A stretch of 64,000 nt of DNA from Phycisphaerales bacterium (GTDB taxonomy: Bacteria; Planctomycetota; Phycisphaerae; Phycisphaerales; UBA1924): contig JANQQR010000008.1 of assembly GCA_028289195.1 (NCBI GenBank), positions 1-64,000 on the forward strand, given 5' to 3'. A program made the translations under genes and the position numbers. Each line of letters starts with the position of its first letter. The first letter of the stretch is position 1. Shown here in pieces: positions 18,025 through 26,030 of the stretch. Below the pieces are notes generated by a model that ran no database searches, was not told where the DNA came from, and saw nothing but the letters and a program-made list of their open reading frames with translations.

Positions 18025-19032
18025 ATGGCCCGGGGGAACAGCCCAGTGACCGGCGCGGCGCTGGGCCTGCTGCTCCTGATTGGCGGCGTCGCCGGGTTTC
18101 TCTTCCTGGAATCGACGGACCGAAAGCGCCCTGAGTTTCAGGCCGCCTGGAGCCAGATCCATCTCCCCGTGCTGGTGTGGCTCGTCGGCGCCGGCGCCGC
18201 AATCGGAGCGGATCCGTACCTGGGAGCTCTCATCAATGCCCGCCCGGTCGGGCCACGCCACTCGTTCTCGCACCTCTGGCCGGTGCTGGGTCTACCGGTT
18301 CTGGTGGCGTGTGCCGCGCTCTGTGTTCAGCTCTTTCGTCCGGACGCCGAGCGGCGGGGTGCTCCCTGGATGTGGTTCGCCACATCGGCGGGGACACTTT
18401 TGCTCGTCTTGGCCGAACGAGTCCGCCTGCTCGATGCGCAACTGCTCATGCTTGGGGCGCTCACCATCGTCTGGTGGCGATCAGCGAGCCTCGACCACGC
18501 CGCCCGGCGCCAGGCTCAGAGCACCGATCCGCATGCGGCTCCCCGGCTCAGTCTCGCGGCGGTCGGCGCCCTGCCGTGCTCGCTGCTCGCCGCCTTGGGA
18601 GCCGGGTTTGCGGCAGCCCATTTCTCTGCTCCAGTGTTGTCGGTGCTGCTGGCAGGAACGTGCGCGGCTCTGATGCTCGGCTCTCTGATGACCGGATCCG
18701 ACGCCAGCTGGGCCGTCCTCCTCGGCGTGTGCGGCGGCATCGGTACAGCGGCGCTCGCCCGGATCGGATTCGTCGCGGCAGCCGGGATCGCCGATTCGCA
18801 GCGAACCGCCTCGGGCAGTTGGTTCGAGGCCCTGACGTCCTCCCTGCAGGCGACGCCCTACCTGACCGGCCTGAGCGTCTACGCACCCGAAGCCGTGCTG
18901 CTGCTGGCCGGTGCGGGTGTCTACGCGGTCGACTCGCTCGGGCGCCCCGGCCGGATCGGGCGCCGCTGGCTCGCCGCGCTTCTGGCTGGGGCGACGGCCC
19001 TCACGCTCGGGTCCCGCCTTGGCGTGATCTGA
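18025..19032 (+). CDS. Multi-pass membrane protein of unknown function
   Basis: A 335-aa, very hydrophobic protein with about nine or ten membrane spans, for example GAALGLLLLIGGVAGFLFL near the N-terminus, LPVLVWLVGAGAAIGA, and further spans at WPVLGLPVLVACAALCVQ and PVLSVLLAGTCAALMLG. I found no HExxH, Walker or transporter signature. ATG 18025 follows a GAGG at 7-9 nt, 10 nt after the GAF-HlyD stop, so the two are likely co-translated and may form one envelope complex. No family was recognised. Confidence 0.65.
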   Translation: MARGNSPVTGAALGLLLLIGGVAGFLFLESTDRKRPEFQAAWSQIHLPVLVWLVGAGAAIGADPYLGALINARPVGPRHSFSHLWPVLGLPVLVACAALCVQLFRPDAERRGAPWMWFATSAGTLLLVLAERVRLLDAQLLMLGALTIVWWRSASLDHAARRQAQSTDPHAAPRLSLAAVGALPCSLLAALGAGFAAAHFSAPVLSVLLAGTCAALMLGSLMTGSDASWAVLLGVCGGIGTAALARIGFVAAAGIADSQRTASGSWFEALTSSLQATPYLTGLSVYAPEAVLLLAGAGVYAVDSLGRPGRIGRRWLAALLAGATALTLGSRLGVI

Positions 19033-19147
19033 GGCCCAGGGCCCCGCGAAGATCTTCCCGAACGGGATGCTCACTCGCCGATAGCATCTGTGGCCCTCCA
19101 CGCCACGGGACAACGGATGTCCCCGGGCAACCCGAAGGAATCCCTGG

Positions 19148-19558
19148 ATGCGTTTCGCTGATGGAGCCGCGTTGACACCCGACACAACCCACCCGCCCAT
19201 GACGTACCGGGACGACAGGCGCCACGTGCTGCCCGCCACCCGCGACTCGATCACTCACAAGTTCAGTGTGGGCAATCACGAGGGCTATCTCACGATCGGG
19301 TTGCATCCCGACGGGCGGCCCGGAGAGATCTTCCTGAAGATGTCCAAGGAAGGCTCGACGATCAGCGGCATGTGCCAGGCCTATTCACGCGCGTTCAGTC
19401 TCGCGCTGCAGCACGGGCTGAGCGTCGAAGACGCGGTAGTCCGGTTCAAGGGCATGCGCTTCGAGCCGATGGGGGCCACGAGCAACCCGACGATCCCCAC
19501 CTGCGAGAGCATCGTGGACTACATCGCCCGATTCCTCGAGTCTCACTTCTGCTCGTAG
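19148..19558 (+). CDS. Stand-alone C-terminal domain of B12-dependent ribonucleotide reductase (TSCPD-like)
   Basis: The 136-aa sequence matches the C-terminal region of NrdJ-type, adenosylcobalamin-dependent ribonucleotide reductase: HKFSVGNHEGYLTIGL, DGRPGEIFLKMSKEGSTISG, FKGMRFEPMGATSNP and SIVDYIARFLESHF. The catalytic barrel, effector site and radical cysteines of the full enzyme are absent, and no reductase catalytic gene is in the window. In some bacteria NrdJ is split into two polypeptides, so this may be the small partner of a subunit encoded elsewhere, or a regulator derived from it. ATG 19148 has AAGGA about 8 nt upstream. Confidence 0.75.
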   Translation: MRFADGAALTPDTTHPPMTYRDDRRHVLPATRDSITHKFSVGNHEGYLTIGLHPDGRPGEIFLKMSKEGSTISGMCQAYSRAFSLALQHGLSVEDAVVRFKGMRFEPMGATSNPTIPTCESIVDYIARFLESHFCS

Positions 19559-19567
19559 GCCGGCAAT

Positions 19568-20401
19568 CTAGCTCCGATCCCAAGCCGACCGTTTGAGCTC
19601 AAGCGCCAGCGAGGCGGGCGGCGCGAGGTCCGTGCTCCGGCGGGCGATGAAGATCGAGTCGATCTGGCTCGCGTCGACTCCCAGAGCGCTCACCCTCGCA
19701 CGGATCTCCGTTTCCACATCGCCCACCCGGACCGGACGGACGGACGCCACGAACTCGTGGACTCCGGCGCGTGGAGTCGCGAGCCTCGCCATCTCATCCG
19801 CGAGTGATTCGCCGAAGGCTGCGCAGGATTCCACCAGGCCGCTGATGTCGGGTCGGTGCCCCCCGATCACCGCTTCGGTCGCCTGATCAACGTGGAATCT
19901 GACATCTTCGAGCGGCTCCTGGCACGACTCGCGAAGCGCGATCAGGTCTTCATCCTCGAGACCCACAGGCAGCGGGAGCGAGAAACGCACGGGCGAGCGG
20001 GACCGAGCCGCGCCCGAACCACGATTCCCTCGGGCCTCGCGCACCGCGAGCAATCCCTGCTCGCAGGCCAGGAGTTCGGTATCCGCATCGAGCCTCGCGG
20101 CCATGATCGGATCGGACTCCAGACCCGCAACGTGGAGAGCCATACGAGCGCACAGCACCGTGGGGTCCTCACCCTCGGCGACCCTGAGCGGGCGGGAACC
20201 GAGCAGCCCGACGGCCCACAGCGCGATCGACCACGACCAGGCAGCCTCGAGTTCCTCCGAACGCTGGCCCGCCGGCGGCCCGATCGTGACGACGGGAGCA
20301 GCCCCGGAACCCGCCTCGGGGGGCGGCGCAAGGAGCACGGCGAGCGCCATCGCTGGCGACGCCGGACGAACATCCAGGGGTGAGAGCGCGCAGCCGATCA
20401 T
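19568..20401 (-). CDS. Conserved-looking hypothetical protein, possible lipoprotein with disrupted start
   Basis: A 277-aa protein of unknown family, rich in Ala, Glu and Arg, with no membrane span after the N-terminus. From ATG 20401 it begins MIGCALSP, with no ribosome-binding site. Upstream in the same frame the codons read AIGFSAILMIGC, a good lipobox, but no ATG, GTG or TTG opens that frame. An ATG at 20460 begins MTKVEPTDRLE and would join the lipobox if two bases of GAGAG near 20426-20432 were removed. Convergent with the ribonucleotide reductase domain gene. Function unknown. Confidence 0.55.
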   Translation of the reverse strand: MIGCALSPLDVRPASPAMALAVLLAPPPEAGSGAAPVVTIGPPAGQRSEELEAAWSWSIALWAVGLLGSRPLRVAEGEDPTVLCARMALHVAGLESDPIMAARLDADTELLACEQGLLAVREARGNRGSGAARSRSPVRFSLPLPVGLEDEDLIALRESCQEPLEDVRFHVDQATEAVIGGHRPDISGLVESCAAFGESLADEMARLATPRAGVHEFVASVRPVRVGDVETEIRARVSALGVDASQIDSIFIARRSTDLAPPASLALELKRSAWDRS

Positions 20402-20651
20402 GAGGATCGCGCTAAAACCGATTGCCTCTCGAGACGGTCGGTTGGCTCAACTTTGGTCATAAATCACTACCCGTTCGTGAATTCGAGCAAAGGGATCCCG
20501 AGCGCAGCTTGCTCGGACGTGCCGGATCGACGCTGCACAGAAGATACACTGGGCTCGCTTGGGTCCGGTGCGGAAGAACGGCCGGCGAGTGCCCTTGTAC
20601 GGGTCTCGTGGGGCGCTTCGTGAAACCTGGCGAAACGCCGAGGAGCTGGTC

Positions 20652-21365
20652 GTGTCCAGGGCGCGTGTGCTGATCGTCGAAGACGAATCGGATATCGCCA
20701 ACCTGATCCACTTTCACCTCTCGAAAGAGGGGTACGCGGCCACGATCGCGCCCAACGGGCGCAGGGCGCTCGAACTGGTGGAGCAGGAGCGGCCGGAGCT
20801 GGTCATCCTCGACATCATGCTCCCTGATCTGGACGGTCTCGAGGTCTGCCGGAAGATCAAGCGAGACCCGGTGAGCCAGCGTGTGCCGATCCTGATGGTG
20901 TCGGCGCGCGGCGAAGAATCGGACATCGTCGTGGGGCTGGAACTGGGGGCCGAAGACTACGTCACCAAGCCGTTCAGCCCGCGCGTTCTCATGGCCCGGG
21001 TGAAAGCTGTGCTCAGGCGGCGCGACAGCGACAACTCCGGGCAGATCCTGCTGCGCGGGGGGCAGGTCGCGATCGATCCTGCCCGGCACACCGTCGAAGT
21101 CGACGGTGCCCCGATCGACCTGACACTCACGCAATACCGCTTGCTGCACTTCCTCGCCGCCCGCCCCGGATTCGTGCGGACCCGCGACCAGATCGTCTCC
21201 GCGGTCCGGGGAGAGGGCACCGTGCTCTCGAGCCGCGCTATAGACGTCCACGTGGCGGCTCTGCGCCAGCGCCTCGGCGACAAGGGCGATATCATCGAGA
21301 CGGTGCGGGGCGTTGGCTACCGCGTTTCTGCGGACGCTCCCGCGGGATCAAAGCAGACCACCTAA
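20652..21365 (+). CDS. phoB: PhoB-type response regulator (OmpR family)
   Basis: Transcription factor that activates phosphate-starvation genes when phosphorylated by the adjacent kinase. The protein is 237 aa. The receiver domain has the acidic pair in VLIVEDES, phospho-acceptor Asp54 in LVILDIMLPDLDG and the conserved Lys in VTKPFSP. A C-terminal winged helix binds DNA (DLTLTQYRLLHFLAARPGFV, AIDVHVAALRQRLGDKG). GTG 20652 is chosen because GAGGAG precedes it by 6-7 nt; longer in-frame starts give a non-family extension. The PhoB assignment rests on the pst cluster downstream. Confidence 0.92.
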   Translation: MSRARVLIVEDESDIANLIHFHLSKEGYAATIAPNGRRALELVEQERPELVILDIMLPDLDGLEVCRKIKRDPVSQRVPILMVSARGEESDIVVGLELGAEDYVTKPFSPRVLMARVKAVLRRRDSDNSGQILLRGGQVAIDPARHTVEVDGAPIDLTLTQYRLLHFLAARPGFVRTRDQIVSAVRGEGTVLSSRAIDVHVAALRQRLGDKGDIIETVRGVGYRVSADAPAGSKQTT

Positions 21366-21377
21366 GGCGTCTCTCCC

Positions 21378-23153
21378 TTGGCAACGACGAAGAGGATGTG
21401 GGCCGCGGCGGCGATCGCTGTGGTCTTGGCGGTGGTGCCCGCGAGCATCGTCGCGTTCGCCGCGGCGCGCCTTCAGAGCAACGGTGCGCGGGAGCAGTTT
21501 CTCGCTCAGGTGGCCGTGGTTGCAGCGACGGTTCCTTCTCGGGACCGCCTCGATGGCTGGGTCAGTTCCTTCGCGTCTCCGGATCATCCCCGCGGGTTCG
21601 AGGTGAGTGTGTTCTCGCAGGACGGCCGGTTGCTGGCTCAGACGTCACAGCACGCGCCGGATTGGCAATCGCCGGCCGGCGCGCCGTCCAGCGAGGTGGG
21701 CCTCGGACGAGATCGATTCAGCGGCGAGAAACTCCTCATCGCGAGTGCTCCGGGGCCGCCGATCGACGCCGGCGGCCCGCCCGTTGTTGTCCGTGCATCA
21801 ACGCCGGTGCACACGCGTTCTTTCGGCGCGTGGTCCTTGCTCAGAGCCTCCGGCGGGTGGTGGGCGGCGTGGACCTTCCTCGTGGTCCTCGGTGTTGCCT
21901 GGCGCGCGGGCCGATGGGAGAGAGACGCGGGCGCAGTCGAGGCTCTCTCAGCGGAGGTCGCGTCCGGGAAATCCAGATTCGAGCCGCGGACCGTCAACGA
22001 TCGGAGGCTGGCTCGGCTCGCGGATTCGATCGAGAGCATCGGCCGGCGGATGACGGATCAGAGCCATCGCCTCAGCGCGCTCCGCCACGAGCAGGACGCG
22101 ATCCTCAGATCGGTGGACGGCGGTGTGCTCGTGCTCGACATGCAGCACCGCATCCTCACGATGAACCGCGCCGCCGAGTGGATGCTGGGGTTCGCCGAAC
22201 CCAACGCGCGCGGGCGCCTGTTGCAGGAGGTCGCCCGCCAGCCGGGCCTCAACTGGTTTGTCGAGCGGGCGTTCCGAGAGAAGGAGTTCCTCGTCGATGA
22301 GTTGGTGCTCAGGGGCGACGTCGAGCGCCGCGTGCGCGCCACCAGCGGCCCGTTGAAGGACGCCGACGGCCGGCCCGTCGGGCTGCTCCTCGTGCTCGCG
22401 GATGTCACGCGTCTCCGCCGTCTCGAGGCCGTCCGGTCGGACTTCGCCGCGAACGTCTCGCACGAGTTGCGCACGCCGATCACGAATATCCGGGGCTATC
22501 TCGAGACGCTCATGGACGCGGGCCTCGAGGACACCGAGCACACCCGCGAGTTCCTCGCGGTGATCGCGAGGAACGCCGAGCGCCTCGGCGCGATCGTGGA
22601 AGACATGCTCACCCTCACGAAACTCGAGGAGTCGCACGACGCTCCCGATCAGCCGCAGGATACGGATGGGCTGGAACACGACCGCGTGCGTGCTCGGGAT
22701 ATGGCCGCCGCGGCCCTTGCGGACACGGAGTCGGTCATATCCCGCAAGAGCATGGACATCATCAACGAGATCCCCGAAGACCTCTGGTGCGATGTCAACC
22801 CTGCGCTCGTGCAGCAGGCGCTGGGGAACCTCATCGCCAACGCCGTCCGGTACAGCCCGCAGAACACGCGCATCTGGCTGCGGGGCGCTCGGACCCCGAA
22901 TGGCGACGGGCGCAGCTTCGCGTCGATCAGCGTCGCCGACGAGGGCCCGGGCATCGCCGGCGAGCACCTCTCGCGCCTGTTCGAGCGGTTCTACCGGGTC
23001 GACAAGGCGCGGAGCCGCGAGGAGGGCGGCACCGGATTGGGCCTGGCGATCGTCAAGCACATCGCCCAGATGCACGGCGGGCGCGTCGATGTCTCGAGCG
23101 AAGTGGGGCGCGGCAGCGAGTTTACGATCGTTCTGCCCGCCCCGGACCCCTAG
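21378..23153 (+). CDS. phoR: PhoR-type sensor histidine kinase
   Basis: Membrane sensor kinase partner of PhoB. The protein is 591 aa with helix 1 at VVLAVVPASIVAFAA, a periplasmic segment, helix 2 near AWTFLVVLGVAW, a HAMP-like linker and a PAS domain (SVDGGVLVLDMQHRILTMN). HisKA follows with His362 in NVSHELRTPITNIRG, then HATPase_c with the N-box NLIANAVRYSPQN and the G-boxes DEGPGIAG and GTGLGLAIVKH. TTG 21378 begins 12 nt after phoB with AAGG upstream; ATG 21396 is an alternative but its GAAGAGG abuts the codon. In E. coli PhoR lacks such a large periplasmic loop, so direct ligand sensing is possible. Confidence 0.9.
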   Translation: MATTKRMWAAAAIAVVLAVVPASIVAFAAARLQSNGAREQFLAQVAVVAATVPSRDRLDGWVSSFASPDHPRGFEVSVFSQDGRLLAQTSQHAPDWQSPAGAPSSEVGLGRDRFSGEKLLIASAPGPPIDAGGPPVVVRASTPVHTRSFGAWSLLRASGGWWAAWTFLVVLGVAWRAGRWERDAGAVEALSAEVASGKSRFEPRTVNDRRLARLADSIESIGRRMTDQSHRLSALRHEQDAILRSVDGGVLVLDMQHRILTMNRAAEWMLGFAEPNARGRLLQEVARQPGLNWFVERAFREKEFLVDELVLRGDVERRVRATSGPLKDADGRPVGLLLVLADVTRLRRLEAVRSDFAANVSHELRTPITNIRGYLETLMDAGLEDTEHTREFLAVIARNAERLGAIVEDMLTLTKLEESHDAPDQPQDTDGLEHDRVRARDMAAAALADTESVISRKSMDIINEIPEDLWCDVNPALVQQALGNLIANAVRYSPQNTRIWLRGARTPNGDGRSFASISVADEGPGIAGEHLSRLFERFYRVDKARSREEGGTGLGLAIVKHIAQMHGGRVDVSSEVGRGSEFTIVLPAPDP

Positions 23154-23315
23154 CATCACCGGGTCAACCCGGATCTCGCATCTGGTGGACTCTATACCAA
23201 CCCTTAGCGCAATCTGAACAGACGGCCGGTTCAATCTGGGCGTTCTCTGGGGGACGTTTCGAACCGAACCAACGAGTCCTGAAGCGACTGCAAACCACGA
23301 AGGATGGTGATCACC

Positions 23316-24311
23316 ATGAAGAAGCGGAATCTGACCGTGGCGCTGGCTCTCGGCGCGTTTGCGATGGGTGCCAGCGGTGTCGCCTTCGCCCAGGCCACAA
23401 AGAACCTCTCCGGTTCGATCAAGATCGACGGCTCCTCGACGGTCTACCCGATCACCGAAGCGGTCGCCGAGGAGTTCCGGAAGGTCGCCCCGCGCGTCCG
23501 GGTCACGGTGGGCATCTCCGGCACGGGTGGTGGCTTCAAGCGCTTCACCGTCGGCGAGACCGATATCTCCGACGCCTCGCGCCCAATCAAGTCCGCCGAG
23601 CGTGACGCCGCGAGCGCCAACGACATCGAGTTCATCGAGATCCCGGTCGCCTACGACGGCCTCTCGATAGTCGTGAACAAGAACAACGACTGGGCGACCA
23701 GCATGACGGTCGACGACCTCAAGAGGGTCTTCCTCTCGGGTTCGACCGTGAAGACCTGGCAGGACATCAACCCCGATTGGCCGGCCGTCCAGATCAAGCT
23801 GTACGCCCCGGGCACCGACTCGGGCACGTTCGACTACTTCAAGGAGGTCGTCGCCGGCAAGAGCGGCTCGATCCGCAACGACATGCAGGTCTCCGAGGAC
23901 GACAACGTGCTCGTCCGCGGTGTGGCCGGAGATGAGGGCGCAATCGGCTTCTTCGGCGCCGCGTATTACGAAGAGAACAAGGAGAAAGTCCGCGCCGTCG
24001 CGATCGATGGAGGCAGTGGCCCGGTCATGCCCGAGCCCCAGTACATCGAGGACGGTTCTTATGCCCCCTTCAGCCGGCCGCTGTTCATCTACGTGAACGA
24101 GACCGCCGCGGTGAAGCCGCACGTCCGCGCGTTCGTCGACTTCTACCTCGAGAACGCCGGCGACATGGCCGAGGAAGTCGGCTACGTTCGACTCCCGGAT
24201 TCGGTCTACCGCGTGGCCAAGCGGAAGTGGAAGAGCCGCGACACCGGCACCCATTGGCTCGACGACTCGGGCAACAAGAAGACCGGCTCTGTGGTCGAGC
24301 TCTACCGCTAA
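23316..24311 (+). CDS. pstS: Phosphate ABC transporter substrate-binding protein
   Basis: Periplasmic phosphate receptor of the high-affinity Pst system. The protein is 331 aa with a Sec signal peptide ([15 protein letters not shown] to VAFAQ) and no lipobox. Phosphate-binding segments are typical: [30 protein letters not shown] and [11 protein letters not shown], plus [10 protein letters not shown] in the second lobe. ATG 23316 has GGTGA 5 nt upstream and starts the signal peptide; ATG 23304 adds four residues. The gene follows phoR after 162 nt, where a promoter is expected, though I see no clear Pho box. Two hairpins follow it, before pstC. Confidence 0.95.
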   Translation: MKKRNLTVALALGAFAMGASGVAFAQATKNLSGSIKIDGSSTVYPITEAVAEEFRKVAPRVRVTVGISGTGGGFKRFTVGETDISDASRPIKSAERDAASANDIEFIEIPVAYDGLSIVVNKNNDWATSMTVDDLKRVFLSGSTVKTWQDINPDWPAVQIKLYAPGTDSGTFDYFKEVVAGKSGSIRNDMQVSEDDNVLVRGVAGDEGAIGFFGAAYYEENKEKVRAVAIDGGSGPVMPEPQYIEDGSYAPFSRPLFIYVNETAAVKPHVRAFVDFYLENAGDMAEEVGYVRLPDSVYRVAKRKWKSRDTGTHWLDDSGNKKTGSVVELYR

Positions 24312-24332
24312 ACTGCCCGCCTGTCAGAACCA

Positions 24333-24351
24333 CGCTCTTGCACCAAGAGCG
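24333..24351 (+). other. Perfect hairpin after pstS
   Basis: CGCTCTTG (24333-24340), loop CAC and CAAGAGCG (24344-24351) form an 8-bp perfect stem 21 nt after the pstS stop. No T-run follows. Likely an RNA-stability or pausing element that raises pstS message relative to pstC. Confidence 0.55.
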
Positions 24352-24362
24352 ACCAAGAACTC

Positions 24363-24399
24363 AATCCGGTGGGGCGCCTCGAGCGTCGCACCGGATTTT
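24363..24399 (+). terminator. Terminator-like hairpin between pstS and pstC
   Basis: AATCCGGTG (24363-24371) pairs perfectly with CACCGGATT (24389-24397). An inner stem GGCGC/GCGTC with one G-U pair extends it across a single mismatch, and the loop is CTCGA. The run TTTT (24396-24399) closes it. This is the form of a Rho-independent terminator or partial attenuator that would let PstS outnumber the permease. A GTG start at 24369 would be inside the stem, which argues for the later pstC start. Confidence 0.6.
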
Positions 24400-24434
24400 C
24401 ATCGAGTCAGAACGCGACAGGGGACGACCCGCAG

Positions 24435-26030
24435 ATGCAGAACGATCCCAGCACCGCGACTCTCGACCTTCCCGGCAAGGCCCGCTCTCGCGGGATCCAG
24501 CGCCTGAGGGAAGGCCTGATCGTCGGCTCCCTCGTCGGGTGCGCGCTGTTCTCCGTTTTCATCACGTTCTCGATCGTCATCGTGCTGTTCACCGAGACCC
24601 TCGGATTCTTCGGCGTGCACGGCGACGACTCCCCCGGCCGGGCCAACGTCGTCCTCCAGAGCGCCGAATCCGGGCAGACCGAGGACCCCGCGCCCCCGGG
24701 CAACGTGGTCATCAGCGAGATCCGGGTGCACCTTCCCGGCGACACAGAGGTGCAGTTCTTCGAACTCGCCGGGCCGCCCGGTGCTTCGCTCGACGGGATG
24801 CACTACGTCATCCTCGGCAGCCCCGACTCCGCGGGGGATCAGGGGATCATCGAAGCGGCGATCGATCTCGGTGGCCAGTCGCTCGACGCCCAGGGATACT
24901 TCCTGGCGGGCAACCGGCCGAAGACCCTCGGGAACCGGGCCGCGCTCGTCTTCGACGACGGGATCTTCCGTGACGATCACACGACGACGCACGCGCTTGT
25001 ACAGGGATTCACCGGAGCGGTGGGCGATGTGATCGACCCGGATTCGGACGGCGGGCTCGATTCACACCCGTGGCTCCGGCTTGTCGATGCGATCGCGCTG
25101 CTTGCGGAAGACGGCGCCGATTCCTCGCCTATCTACGCCACGGTGTCCCTCGGTCCCGGGGGCGAGGGTTTAACCCCCTCGTACGTCTACCGGAACTCCC
25201 TCGACACCAACGCTCCCTGGAGCTGGCGCATCGGCGCGTCAGAGACCGTTGAGGTCAGGATCACCGAGTTCCTATTCGGCCTCGAATGGAACCCGCTCCT
25301 GGGCGCCGACAAGAACTTCGGGATGTGGCCGCTGGTCTCGGGCACGCTGCTGGTCGCCGTGCTCTCAGCCGGGATTTCCATCCCCCTGGGTCTGATCACC
25401 GCGATCTACCTGAGCGAATACGCGCCGCGGAGACTGCGAGCGTTCCTGAAGCCTGTGCTCGAGGTGCTCGCGGGCATCCCGACCGTCGTGTACGGGTTCT
25501 TTGCCCTGACCGTCATCACCCCGACCCTCCGCGGAGTGGCGGAGTTCCTCACCGGCGAACCGATCTTCGAGGCATACAACGCGATGAGCGCGGGCATCGC
25601 GGTCGGCATCATGTGCCTGCCGATCGTGACATCCCTGAGCGAGGACGCCCTGCAGGCCGTGCCCCGCAGCCTCCGGGAGGGCGCCTACGCCTGCGGCGGA
25701 ACGAAGTTCGATGTGTCGGTCAAGGTGGTCGTTCCCGCGGCCCTCTCGGGTGTGATCGCTGCGTTCCTCCTGGCGATCGCCCGTGCTGTCGGCGAGACCA
25801 TGGCGGTCTCGCTCGCCGCCGGAGGCTTGGCCAATCTCACCGCGAACCCCGCCGAGTCGATCCAGACCATGACCGCCTGGATGGTCCAGATATTCCTCGG
25901 CGACGCGAGCAACTTCGGCCCCGAGTACCGCTCGGCGTACGCCATCGCATCAGTGCTGTTCGTGATGACCCTCGGCCTGACGATCATCGGCGGGCGGGTG
26001 CTCGCCAAGTTCCGGGAGGAGTACGAATGA
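24435..26030 (+). CDS. pstC: Phosphate ABC transporter permease PstC with periplasmic domain insert
   Basis: Inner-membrane permease subunit. From ATG 24435 (GGGGA about 10 nt upstream) it is 531 aa, some 200 longer than E. coli PstC. Membrane helix 1 is at about 26-54. Residues about 91-267 form an extra periplasmic domain opening VVISEIRVHLPGDTEVQFFE and containing FELAGPPGASLDG and DSDGGLDSHPWLRLVDAIAL. It resembles the lamin-tail-like domains of secreted planctomycete proteins. The permease core then follows (ITEFLFGLEWNPLLG, the family start), with the EAA-like loop EDALQAVPRSLREGAYACGG. The stop overlaps pstA as ATGA. Subunit identity is firm; the insert's role is unknown. Confidence 0.92.
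   Translation: MQNDPSTATLDLPGKARSRGIQRLREGLIVGSLVGCALFSVFITFSIVIVLFTETLGFFGVHGDDSPGRANVVLQSAESGQTEDPAPPGNVVISEIRVHLPGDTEVQFFELAGPPGASLDGMHYVILGSPDSAGDQGIIEAAIDLGGQSLDAQGYFLAGNRPKTLGNRAALVFDDGIFRDDHTTTHALVQGFTGAVGDVIDPDSDGGLDSHPWLRLVDAIALLAEDGADSSPIYATVSLGPGGEGLTPSYVYRNSLDTNAPWSWRIGASETVEVRITEFLFGLEWNPLLGADKNFGMWPLVSGTLLVAVLSAGISIPLGLITAIYLSEYAPRRLRAFLKPVLEVLAGIPTVVYGFFALTVITPTLRGVAEFLTGEPIFEAYNAMSAGIAVGIMCLPIVTSLSEDALQAVPRSLREGAYACGGTKFDVSVKVVVPAALSGVIAAFLLAIARAVGETMAVSLAAGGLANLTANPAESIQTMTAWMVQIFLGDASNFGPEYRSAYAIASVLFVMTLGLTIIGGRVLAKFREEYE

Noticed and set aside
20444-20470. TTGGCT and CATAAA as a phoB promoter
   Set aside because: The spacing is only 10 nt, so the boxes cannot serve as one sigma70 promoter.
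23162-23178. CCGGGT/ACCCGG inverted repeat after phoR as a terminator
   Set aside because: Loop of only two bases and no T-run; too weak to call.
21948-24254. Open frame of 768 codons on the minus strand
   Set aside because: Crosses the phoR-pstS boundary antisense to both well-supported genes.
24369-24434. GTG 24369 as the pstC start
   Set aside because: It falls inside the terminator-like hairpin and gives a 22-residue extension without a ribosome-binding site.
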